DNA from: Opitutia bacterium
GTDB taxonomy: Bacteria; Verrucomicrobiota; Verrucomicrobiia; Opitutales; JANYEO01
DNA length: 9,007 bases
Direction: 5' to 3'
Assembly (NCBI GenBank): GCA_025363025.1
Contig: JANYEO010000158.1
Coordinates: 1-9,007, forward strand
Made by a program: the position numbers and the translations under genes. Under the pieces are notes generated by a model. That model made no database searches. It was given only the letters and a program-made list of their open reading frames with translations, and was not told where the DNA came from. This document shows, piece after piece, positions 1 through 5,643 of the stretch (within the stretch, counting starts at the first letter, position 1; each line of letters begins with the position of its first letter).

Positions 1-813
1 CTGCTTTGGGTTGAGCTCGGGTAAAACAGTGGTGATGCCTAGGGCCGGGTTAAAGAAGGCAAAGATGGCCAACAGAGGGTAGTCGACCCCGCCTGGCACG
101 AGGCCATAGGCTTCTTTTAATAACTGAAGCTGAGCCTGAAACATCCCATGTGTGTAATGGACGCCCTTAGGGGAGCCTGTTGAGCCCGAGGTAAAAAGAA
201 TGGCTGCAAGGTCGTTTGCTTTTGCCTCAAAAATAGGGGGAGGTGATAAAGCGAGGGTATGAGGGGCGGAATTGATAGCCCGTATTTTGAGCTTTAGGCT
301 ACCCAATGATTTTGGAAAAAAACGGCAAAAAAGGAGGCTTATGGACGTGCCGAGAAGGGCGTCGGGTTTACTGTGAGAGGCGGCTGCGAGAAGTTTTTTA
401 CAGCCAAGACCGGGATCTAGCAGGATAGGAATAGCGCCTAAGCGTAGGAGGGCAAATAAGCTCGCCATAAGGGGGAGCCCCATGGGGAGAAAGACGAGGA
501 CCCGCATGCCGGCCTTTAGCCCTTGGGTATTGTAAGAGGCGCTTGCAGCTTCGGTTAGGTGCTCGAGCTGAGAGAAGCTGAAGTCTTTATAGCTTAACTG
601 CCCGTGCCAGTTACGTAGGGGCTGCCTTAAGGCCAAGGCTTCGGGCTGTGAGGCGGCTTTTTGTTGTAAATTAAGCCCTATGTTGACGAGACCGCTGCAT
701 AATGCATGCTTTATGAGTTTTTGGTCGGTTGTCGCTCCTCGAGTACCGCATGTACACTCGTCACTCCGTCCTACAAATTTCTCAAAATCAAAGCATTCTG
801 CCTGTGGTCTCAT
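1..813 (-). CDS. oleC: OleC-like AMP-forming ligase (beta-lactone synthetase), N-terminal part, cut by the left window edge
   Basis: This is a member of the ANL (acyl/aryl-CoA and AMP ligase) superfamily. OleC proteins use ATP to turn a 2-alkyl-3-hydroxy fatty acid into a cis-beta-lactone in long-chain olefin biosynthesis. Read on the minus strand, the frame is open from base 813 to base 1. It shows the AMP-binding P-loop FTSGSTGSPKG at residues 207-217, followed by VHYTHGMFQAQ, and the OleC-like start NIGLNLQQKAA at residue 44. The blocks LRLGAIPILLDPGLG and GITTVLPELNP also resemble OleC rather than ordinary acyl-CoA synthetases. There is no in-frame ATG, GTG or TTG between residue 44 and the ATG at 813-811, so that start is effectively forced. 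An AGAGG lies 10 bases upstream of it. Residues about 3-41 are encoded by a 114-bp palindromic repeat; removing them leaves M-R-(P)-L-V-N-I-G-L, a normal OleC N-terminus. The C-terminal half, and any oleD, oleB or oleA neighbours, lie outside the window. The superfamily is certain; OleC is likely. Confidence 0.82.
   Translation of the reverse strand, partial: MRPQAECFDFEKFVGRSDECTCGTRGATTDQKLIKHALCSGLVNIGLNLQQKAASQPEALALRQPLRNWHGQLSYKDFSFSQLEHLTEAASASYNTQGLKAGMRVLVFLPMGLPLMASLFALLRLGAIPILLDPGLGCKKLLAAASHSKPDALLGTSISLLFCRFFPKSLGSLKLKIRAINSAPHTLALSPPPIFEAKANDLAAILFTSGSTGSPKGVHYTHGMFQAQLQLLKEAYGLVPGGVDYPLLAIFAFFNPALGITTVLPELNPKQ
693..806 (-). repeat. Palindromic element copy A, in frame at the 5' end of oleC
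   Basis: This is a full-length 114-bp copy of the dispersed palindrome. It aligns base for base with copy C at 5216-5329: over the 86 bases from TGAGTTTTTGGTCGG to GCATTCTG I count five differences. Relative to oleC it lies in reverse orientation, and its oleC-strand translation contains AECFDFEKFVGRSDE and GTRGATTDQKL. The centre is a small hairpin, CGAGTAC and GTACACTCG around a short loop. The left end keeps CGCTG at 693-697; the right end has decayed to CTGTG. The flanks GAGAC (688-692) and GTCTC (806-810, sharing the element's last base) extend the palindrome, so the borders are uncertain by a few bases. Confidence 0.85.
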
Positions 814-823
814 TGTGTCGAAG

Positions 824-828
824 CCTCT
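824..828 (-). promoter_or_regulatory. Ribosome binding site for oleC
   Basis: On the minus strand this reads AGAGG, with 10 bases between it and the ATG at 813-811. It supports using that start upstream of the inserted palindromic repeat. Most other starts in the window have no clear Shine-Dalgarno sequence, so this one carries weight, although the spacing is slightly long. Confidence 0.5.
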
Positions 829-884
829 TTGTTGTATCTTAAAATTTGAAACCTTAAAAGCTAGGCCTTCTCCAATGATTTTAG

Positions 885-1136
885 TTAGTCGTTCCGAATG
901 GCACATAACCCCCAGCCTATGTAGGTGCGGTCTCCTTGCGGTTGGGCTTGTTGGAGGGCACCGAGAGGTTTAAGATTGAGGTCAATCGCTGTGGGGGGAG
1001 GGGTAAGGTAGGTGCCTTTTTCCTGTTTAATAAAACCCAGGGGCCCATAAGCGGTGCCTCCGGGGCCTGGGGTGGGTTGATTTTGGCACCCCGTAAGAAA
1101 AGCGAAGAGTAGGCAGGTACAGAGGAGTTTGAGCAT
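885..1136 (-). CDS. Small predicted lipoprotein
   Basis: I do not recognise a family. From the ATG at 1136 it encodes 83 residues that begin with a classic lipoprotein signal: MLKLLCTCLLFAFLTGC, with lipobox LTGC and the lipidated cysteine at position 17. Export by Sec, cleavage by signal peptidase II and anchoring in a membrane are predicted. The mature part is short and rich in Pro, Gly and Gln (NQPTPGPGG, TPPPTAIDLNLKPLG), has no catalytic motif, and ends in CAIRND. A GTG at 1148 would add four residues before the signal; I prefer the ATG because it puts a Lys near the N-terminus. Neither start has a convincing ribosome site. The gene follows the hybrid kinase closely (about 30 bases) and precedes oleC by 71 bases, so the three may be co-transcribed. 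The lipoprotein call is good; the role is unknown. Confidence 0.68.
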   Translation of the reverse strand: MLKLLCTCLLFAFLTGCQNQPTPGPGGTAYGPLGFIKQEKGTYLTPPPTAIDLNLKPLGALQQAQPQGDRTYIGWGLCAIRND

Positions 1137-1169
1137 AACGAACTGCACCCAAGCAAAAATTAAGCCCCT

Positions 1170-2342
1170 TTACGAGGAGATAGCGTTGTTTGTAGAAGTG
1201 TGCGGGTTTAAAGCCTGGCTAAGGTCATCTAACTTATAAGGTTTTAAAACACAGCCCGAAAAACCATTTTTTTGAAAGGCCTTAACCAGGGGGTTATGAG
1301 TGTGGCCTGTACTTAAGATGGCGTTGACCTTAGGATCATAGGCTTTCAAGCGGTCGAGCACGGCTTTGCCATCTAATGCCCCCGGGACGGAAAGATCGAG
1401 GATAACAGATGAAAAAGGGGCCCCTGTTTCGCGGGCTTCTTGGTAGCGACTGAGGGCGTCTTCTCCTTTGCCGACTGTCTCGGCTTCGTAGCCCAGTGCG
1501 TTTAGCATTTCTCCGGCAAGTTCGCGGAGTAAAATATCGTCATCGAGCACGAGGATGCGGCCTCTGTTTTTTCGGATTTCCAGAGCTTTTTGGGTGATCT
1601 GGGTATTTGGTTTTAGCGGGGCCAAAGGCAGGTATAGCGTAAAGGTCGCGCCTTTGCCGGGCTGAGAAGAGGCTTCAATATGCCCGCCTTGGTCTTCGAT
1701 GAGTGCTTTGACTTGAGCGAGCCCGAGGCCATGGCCTGTTTTTTTTGTGGTAAAGCCGGATTCGAAAAGATGGGGGAGTTGCGAGGCTTCGATACCGGGG
1801 CCGGTATCTGTAATCGTAAGCTGGAGGTAAGGATCAGGAGAAAGGTTGTTTGGGTTATGAGTTGAGGCTGCTTCGAGGGTGATAAGGCCTTGGCCGTTCA
1901 TCGCTTGCAGGGCATTGACTAAAAGATTTTGGAGGACTTGTGTAAAGGCAACGCTGCCTAGGGTGATTTGGCCGAGAGATGCAGGAATGGTTAGTTCTAG
2001 AGCGGCTCCGGTACCGGCTAAAGTGAACTGGGCCGTGTCTTTGATTAAAGCCGCGACATCTGCTGAGGGGGCATCGATTACAACCCCATGGGTGGCGTAC
2101 ATAAGCAATGATTCGGCCAGGGCTTGAGCTTTTTCTGCCGCTTTGGTGGCAGAGGCCAGGAGGCTTGGTAGTTTTTCTAAGTCTTCGATCGAGTGTTCAG
2201 CTAGATTCAAGTTTCCTAAAACTGCGCTTAAGAGGTTTTTAAAATCATGGGCGACCCCTGCAACTAGCCGCGTGGGCATGCCTTTTTCTTCGAAGGGGGA
2301 GGCGGGGTTTTGCGTATTGTGGACTGAGTTGAGAGATTTCAT
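1170..2342 (-). CDS. Soluble hybrid histidine kinase with receiver domain
   Basis: This is a 390-residue two-component protein with no membrane segment and no PAS or GAF sensor domain. The first 20 or so residues are unstructured-looking. The HisKA H-box is VAGVAHDFKNLL with phosphoacceptor His32. The ATPase domain follows: N-box VLQNLLVNALQAM (136-148), G1 box DTGPGIE (179-185), and the G2 region FTTKKTGHGLGLAQV (197-211). After a linker (about 240-260), a receiver domain runs from about 261 to 380, with the acidic cluster DDD at 267-269, phosphoacceptor Asp316 (LDLSVPG), Ser344/Thr345 (LSTG) and Lys367 (LKPY). The receiver resembles those of hybrid kinases with the DLTIPGGMGG-type loop. Autophosphorylation at His32 and transfer to Asp316 are predicted; with no sensor domain, the input probably comes from a partner protein. 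Met22 (MPTRLVAG) is an alternative start. It is divergent from comF and leads the putative kinase-lipoprotein-oleC operon. Confidence 0.9.
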   Translation of the reverse strand: MKSLNSVHNTQNPASPFEEKGMPTRLVAGVAHDFKNLLSAVLGNLNLAEHSIEDLEKLPSLLASATKAAEKAQALAESLLMYATHGVVIDAPSADVAALIKDTAQFTLAGTGAALELTIPASLGQITLGSVAFTQVLQNLLVNALQAMNGQGLITLEAASTHNPNNLSPDPYLQLTITDTGPGIEASQLPHLFESGFTTKKTGHGLGLAQVKALIEDQGGHIEASSQPGKGATFTLYLPLAPLKPNTQITQKALEIRKNRGRILVLDDDILLRELAGEMLNALGYEAETVGKGEDALSRYQEARETGAPFSSVILDLSVPGALDGKAVLDRLKAYDPKVNAILSTGHTHNPLVKAFQKNGFSGCVLKPYKLDDLSQALNPHTSTNNAISS

Positions 2343-2448
2343 GGTTAACTAGAAATGCGGTAGCTATTTTTATGATAGGGGGATATTATTTTAAATGAAG
2401 GGGCATTGGCGAGTTAAATAAAGTAAAAATTGTAAATTTATTGACCTT
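2343..2448. promoter_or_regulatory. AT-rich divergent intergenic region between the kinase and comF
   Basis: This 106-bp gap must hold the promoters of both the minus-strand kinase operon and the plus-strand comF-accD operon. It is much richer in A and T than the flanking genes. I looked for sigma-70 boxes: a TATGAT at 2371-2376 (plus strand) and a TATCAT on the other strand at the same place are possible -10 boxes, but neither has a good TTGACA-like partner at 16-18 bases. No operator palindrome is convincing. Confidence 0.35.
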
Positions 2449-3177
2449 ATGAATGGGCGTATGATCGGGCGACAGCTTTTAGACTTTGTTTATCCCCGCT
2501 ATTGTTTGGGCTGTGAGGTGCGTTTAACCGTGCAGTCTCCCTGGCGTTATGCGTGTGAGGCTTGTGTGCAAACTTTGCCTTGGGTAAGCGGACCTGCTTG
2601 TAGCCATTGTGGGGCGCCTTTTGAGGGGGACGTTGCGGGGCCTCGCCAGTGCCCAGGGTGTATAGACTTAAAGCCAGCTTTTGCCCAAGGGAAGACGATA
2701 TTTCGTTTTGAAGGCTTGGCTCGAGAGTGGGTTCATGGGATTAAGTACCTGCCAGGTAGGCACTTAGTGCCGGATTTATTGAAAATAGTGACTGTTTTGC
2801 CTGAGATGAAAGGGTATTTAGAAAATTCTATTTTAGTCCCGGTTCCCCTGCATAAAACCCGTGAAAGCAAGCGGGGGTATAACCAAAGCTTATTAATTGC
2901 CCGGGCCTGGGCCAAGGGGGTACCGGGGGCCCGGGTAGAGGAGGTATTGATAAGGCGTTATTCAACTCAGTCTCAAACAGAGCTATCTCGAGCGGAGCGT
3001 CTAAAGAATGTTAAAAATGCCTTTGCCATTCGTCCAAAAGTCGCTTTAAATCCCGCCCTTCTTTACACCGTGATCGACGACGTCTATACAACAGGGGCTA
3101 CATTAAATGCTTGTGCGAAGGTGCTCTACCACGCAGGGGCGGAGCGTATCCAAGTATTAACATTGGCCCACGGTTAA
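2449..3177 (+). CDS. comF: ComF family phosphoribosyltransferase-like protein
   Basis: The 242-residue protein has the full ComF/GntX layout. The N-terminal zinc-binding part has four CxxC pairs: C19/C22, C36/C39, C51/C54 and C68/C71. The type I phosphoribosyltransferase fold follows, with VPVPLHKTRESKRGYNQS at 130-147, the conserved TQ-TQ-LSRAERLKNVKNAF segment, and the PRPP-binding loop VIDDVYTTGATL at 208-219. In naturally competent bacteria ComF is needed for uptake or handling of transforming DNA; in most others, including alphaproteobacteria, the substrate is unknown. The product is cytoplasmic. The start at ATG 2449 has no clear ribosome site; ATG 2461 (MIGRQLLDF) is an equally reasonable start. 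accD begins 15 bases after the stop codon, so the two are probably one transcript. Family assignment is firm; the biological role is open. Confidence 0.93.
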   Translation: MNGRMIGRQLLDFVYPRYCLGCEVRLTVQSPWRYACEACVQTLPWVSGPACSHCGAPFEGDVAGPRQCPGCIDLKPAFAQGKTIFRFEGLAREWVHGIKYLPGRHLVPDLLKIVTVLPEMKGYLENSILVPVPLHKTRESKRGYNQSLLIARAWAKGVPGARVEEVLIRRYSTQSQTELSRAERLKNVKNAFAIRPKVALNPALLYTVIDDVYTTGATLNACAKVLYHAGAERIQVLTLAHG

Positions 3178-3192
3178 ATCATTTTTATTACC

Positions 3193-4041
3193 ATGCTCTT
3201 TAGTAAACCCAAATATTCAACCGTTCAGGTTAAAAAGAAAGATATTCCCGCGGGTCTTTGGACAAAGTGCCCCATGAGTGGCGAGATGGTTTATAACCGG
3301 GAGCTGGAGCAAACCTTGATGGTGGTGCCCAAAAGTGGTTACCACTTTGCGCTCGATGCCTATGCACGGGTGCGTAGCCTCATTGATGATGAGACTTTTG
3401 AGGAATGTGACGCGGGCATGACGTCTGTTGACCCGCTCAATTTTCAGGGGCCTTCTTCCTATATTGCGAAGATCGAGCAGTACATCCAGCAAACAGGCCT
3501 CAGCGATGCAGTGGTATGTGGAACGGGGAAGCTAAGTGGGCAGATGATAAGCTTGGCGGTAATGGATTTTCGCTTTCTTGGGGCTAGCATGGGCTCTGTC
3601 GTGGGGGAGAAGATTACCCGGGCAATTGAACGGGCGACCCAGCTGCACATCCCTTTGATCATCGTCTCCGCTTCTGGAGGGGCGCGGATGTATGAGGGTG
3701 TTTTGAGCCTTTTGCAAATGGCCAAGACGAGCGCGGCCCTGGCACGGTTAGCCCAGGCGAAGTTGCCTTATATTTCGATTTTAACTAATCCAACGATGGG
3801 AGGGGTGATGGCGAGTTTTGCTTCCCTGGGTGATGTTATTTTGGCGGAGCCAGGCGCTATGATTGGTTTTGCAGGCCGCCGCGTTATTAAAGAAGGCACG
3901 CAGCAAGATTTACCTGAAGGCTTTCAGACGGCAGAGTTTCTTTTAGAGCGGGGCTTGGTAGACCAAGTGGTGCACCGTAAGGATTTGAAGGTGAGGCTTA
4001 CTTCCCTATTAAAAGCCCTCTATCGAGAGGTCGCTGCATAA
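3193..4041 (+). CDS. accD: Acetyl-CoA carboxylase carboxyltransferase subunit beta
   Basis: AccD pairs with AccA to form the carboxyltransferase that moves the carboxyl group from biotin on AccB to acetyl-CoA, giving malonyl-CoA for fatty acid synthesis. Its 282 residues fit the family. The crotonase-like core shows FLGASMGSVVGEK (128-140), the oxyanion-type glycines SASGGARMYEG (159-169), LLQMAKTSAAL (173-183), NPTMGGVMASFA (199-210) and AEPGAMIGFAGRRV (218-231). The N-terminal zinc ribbon is degenerate: only Cys26 remains, the other three positions being Ser29, Val45 and Ser48. This is the usual state in alphaproteobacteria and supports that placement. The start has no evident Shine-Dalgarno sequence. 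The last two codons (Ala-Ala) and the TAA stop lie inside the left end of palindromic element B, so the exact C-terminus may be element-derived. folC follows about 265 bases later, the common alphaproteobacterial accD-folC order. Confidence 0.96.
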   Translation: MLFSKPKYSTVQVKKKDIPAGLWTKCPMSGEMVYNRELEQTLMVVPKSGYHFALDAYARVRSLIDDETFEECDAGMTSVDPLNFQGPSSYIAKIEQYIQQTGLSDAVVCGTGKLSGQMISLAVMDFRFLGASMGSVVGEKITRAIERATQLHIPLIIVSASGGARMYEGVLSLLQMAKTSAALARLAQAKLPYISILTNPTMGGVMASFASLGDVILAEPGAMIGFAGRRVIKEGTQQDLPEGFQTAEFLLERGLVDQVVHRKDLKVRLTSLLKALYREVAA

Positions 4042-4153
4042 TACCTTTCTTTTGAGTTTTTGGTCGGTTGTCACTCCTCGAGTGCCTTAGCACACTCGGT
4101 CGCTCCGTCCTACAAATTCCTCAAAATTAAGGCATTCTGACAGCGACTTTTTT
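4030..4153 (+). terminator. Possible accD terminator or attenuator formed by element B plus a T run
   Basis: The palindrome, with closing stem GTCGCTG/CAGCGAC, is followed at once by six T residues (4148-4153). In RNA this gives a long imperfect hairpin ending in a U tract, the shape of an intrinsic terminator. The stem is long and interrupted, so termination strength cannot be judged. It would uncouple accD from folC. Confidence 0.3.
4032..4145 (+). repeat. Palindromic element copy B, at the accD stop codon
   Basis: This is the best-preserved copy at its ends: CGCTG at 4032-4036 and CAGCG at 4141-4145, extended to GTCGCTG (4030-4036) and CAGCGAC (4141-4147). It is 114 bp long. The two arms form an imperfect palindrome, with AATACC...TTTTGAG in the left arm answering CTCAAAA...GGCATTCTGA in the right arm. 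The centre CGAGTG...CACTCG encloses a loop with CTTA. The accD stop TAA (4039-4041) is inside the left end. Read on the minus strand, the element encodes LSECLNFEEFVGRSDRVC and then a stop, so this copy is not fully open on that strand. Confidence 0.88.
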
Positions 4154-4249
4154 ATGATCTTAAAAATTAAAAATAGAAATCTTCTGTATTTTATTTTATA
4201 AAGCATTAGACAACGGTTTGATGGATAACAATTTCCACGCTTGTGATCA

Positions 4250-4285
4250 GAGGAGTGACAACCGACCAAGAACTTAAAAGAAGGG
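4250..4285 (-). repeat. Truncated inverted copy of the palindromic element (B2), upstream of folC
   Basis: This 36-base fragment is the reverse complement of 4044-4079 in copy B with 33 of 36 matches (mismatches at three positions). It faces copy B across about 104 bases of AT-rich DNA (4146-4249), in which I see no gene, so together they make a 240-bp inverted pair. Read on the plus strand it encodes RGVTTDQELKRR in the same frame as folC. The other part of the element, beyond the central hairpin, is missing here. Confidence 0.75.
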
Positions 4286-4305
4286 TAGGCTGTAACCAGT
4301 CGCCT

Positions 4306-5643
4306 GTGCGTGATTTTTTAATGAGGCTTACCCATTCGCAAGAGGGGGTGTTGTATGATTTGGCCCGGATGCGGCGGTTGATGACGGCTTTGGGTGGGCC
4401 TGAGGCGCGTTTCCCGGCTATCCATATTGCGGGGACAAATGGGAAGGGCTCGACCGCAGCTCATTTAGAGGCTATTTACCGTGCAGCCGGTTATAAAACA
4501 GGGCTTTATACTTCCCCCCATTTGGTGAGGCTAGAGGAACGCATACAGGTGAACCGTGAGTTAATCTCTGCTGAATGCTTGGCTAAGGGGGTAGGGATTT
4601 TAGAGGCTATTTTAAAAGAGTGGCCTGCAAGTGAGTGGCCGACTTTTTTTGAAGCGATGACCGCGCTTGCTTTTTGGCATTTTGCCGAGGAAGCCATTGA
4701 TATGGCTGTGGTCGAAACGGGACTAGGGGGGCGGTTGGATGCGACGAATATTTTGCCAAGTCCGCTGGCAACGGTTATTACGACGATAAGCCACGATCAT
4801 GAGGCGATTTTAGGCGAAACACTTGCGGCGATTGCCCAGGAAAAAGCGGGTATTTTTAAAGCGGGGGTGCCGGTTTTTTTAGGCCAGTTGCCCGTAGAGG
4901 CTGAAGCGGTGATGATGGCAGCAGCTGAGAAGCTTGGAGTAAATGTGACGCGGGTGAGTGATGTTTTTGGGCTGGATATACAGCATTACCCGATGAGCCG
5001 GCTTCTGGGGGTTCATCAACGCGTTAATGCGGGGCTTGCCGTGACAGTGGTGGAGGCTTTGCAACACTGGCTTCCTGTTGAAAAAAATGCGATAGAACAG
5101 GGCCTCCGGACGGTTGATTGGCCCGGGCGCTGGCAGGAAATAGCTTTAACTGAAGGCCCGCGGCTTATTTTAGATGGAGCCCATAATGAGGAAGGGGCCC
5201 AGGCATTGGCCCAGCAGTTGGAGAATACTTTTCTTTTGAGTTTTTGGTCGGTTGTTGCTCCTCGAGTACCGTATGTACACTCGTCGCTCAGTCCTACAAA
5301 TTCCTCAAAATCAAAGCATTCTGACAGCTGCCTCTTTGTGGGGAAAAAACCGACTATTTTACTGGGCTTCACGAGCCTCGCGCGTGCGCGCGTAGTTATT
5401 AAATGCCTTATGCCTTATGCCCAGGCTTTTTTGTTGGCACAGGCTAATGATTTGCGATCGATTACGGTGGAGGAACTGCGCACGTGTGTGCCGGCTGATT
5501 TTTCAGGAATGGTACAGGCGGTTAATTTACAGGAAATATTCCCACGGCCGGGGGTTTGCACATGGGGAACAAGGGAGGATGTACTTATTGTAACGGGTTC
5601 TATGTATTTGGTGGGGGAAGTGCTTAAAGTAAAAGGCCGCTGA
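4306..5643 (+). CDS. folC: Bifunctional dihydrofolate synthase/folylpolyglutamate synthase, with an in-frame repeat insertion
   Basis: FolC adds glutamate to dihydropteroate and to folates, using ATP, in the cytoplasm. Numbered from GTG 4306, the protein has 445 residues. It shows the Mur-ligase-type P-loop AGTNGKGST (42-50), TSPHLVRLEERI (69-80), VVETGLGGRLDATN (135-148), the magnesium-site segment EKAGIFK (179-185), and DGAHNEEG of the C-terminal domain (290-297). The C-terminus is VTGSMYLVGEV. Residues about 305-342 (LLSFWSVVAPRV through SKSKHSDSC) are foreign to the family: palindromic element C is inserted in frame between the helix ALAQQL and the strand PTILLGF. Without these 38 residues the length is about 407, normal for FolC. 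The start is uncertain. GTG 4306 gives MRDFLMRLTHSQEG, like other FolC N-termini; ATG 4321 is possible; the frame is open back to GTG 4243 through repeat B2. None has a good ribosome site. The TGA stop lies in element D. Confidence 0.93.
   Translation: MRDFLMRLTHSQEGVLYDLARMRRLMTALGGPEARFPAIHIAGTNGKGSTAAHLEAIYRAAGYKTGLYTSPHLVRLEERIQVNRELISAECLAKGVGILEAILKEWPASEWPTFFEAMTALAFWHFAEEAIDMAVVETGLGGRLDATNILPSPLATVITTISHDHEAILGETLAAIAQEKAGIFKAGVPVFLGQLPVEAEAVMMAAAEKLGVNVTRVSDVFGLDIQHYPMSRLLGVHQRVNAGLAVTVVEALQHWLPVEKNAIEQGLRTVDWPGRWQEIALTEGPRLILDGAHNEEGAQALAQQLENTFLLSFWSVVAPRVPYVHSSLSPTNSSKSKHSDSCLFVGKKPTILLGFTSLARARVVIKCLMPYAQAFLLAQANDLRSITVEELRTCVPADFSGMVQAVNLQEIFPRPGVCTWGTREDVLIVTGSMYLVGEVLKVKGR
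5216..5329 (+). repeat. Palindromic element copy C, in frame inside folC
   Basis: This copy is 114 bp and collinear with copies A and B without net indels. The left end has drifted (AGTTGGAGAATAC against CGCTGCATAATAC in copy B), while the right end keeps GCATTCTGACAGC. It contributes 38 codons to folC with no stop, read in the forward orientation. The opposite strand is open too, encoding LSECFDFEEFVGL and GTRGATTDQKLKRK. The core from GAGTTTTTGGTCGG to GCATTCTG is nearly identical to copy A. Confidence 0.88.

Noticed and set aside
814..864. Possible extension of the repeat beyond copy A (GCCTCTTTGT and TTAAAATTTGAAA, loosely echoed after copies B, C and D)
   Set aside because: The shared words are short, at varying distances, and AT-rich; copy C shows only the first. 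I could not support a longer element.
680..973. 97-codon plus-strand frame over copy A
   Set aside because: It overlaps oleC and the lipoprotein gene on the other strand, starts in oleC, and its middle is only the forward translation of the repeat (SFWSVVAPRVPHVHSS).
917..1156. Second frame over the lipoprotein gene
   Set aside because: It lacks a coherent signal peptide and ends without features; the alternative frame has a clear lipobox.
3270..3340. Loss of three zinc-ribbon cysteines in AccD
   Set aside because: It looked like decay of a key site, but alphaproteobacterial AccD commonly lacks this Cys4 set, so it is a lineage trait rather than a defect.
4032..4145. CRISPR or tRNA-like explanation for the repeats
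   Set aside because: Copies are far apart, in both orientations, without regular spacers, and do not fold into a cloverleaf with tRNA consensus bases.
4199..4214. AAAGCATTAGACAACG resembling the element end AAAGCATTCTGACAGCG
   Set aside because: It is too short and imperfect in AT-rich DNA, and no other part of an element adjoins it in the right orientation.
5016..5372. 118-codon minus-strand frame antisense to folC
   Set aside because: It is antisense to conserved FolC coding sequence; only the repeat-derived part resembles anything, and that is because the element is open on both strands.
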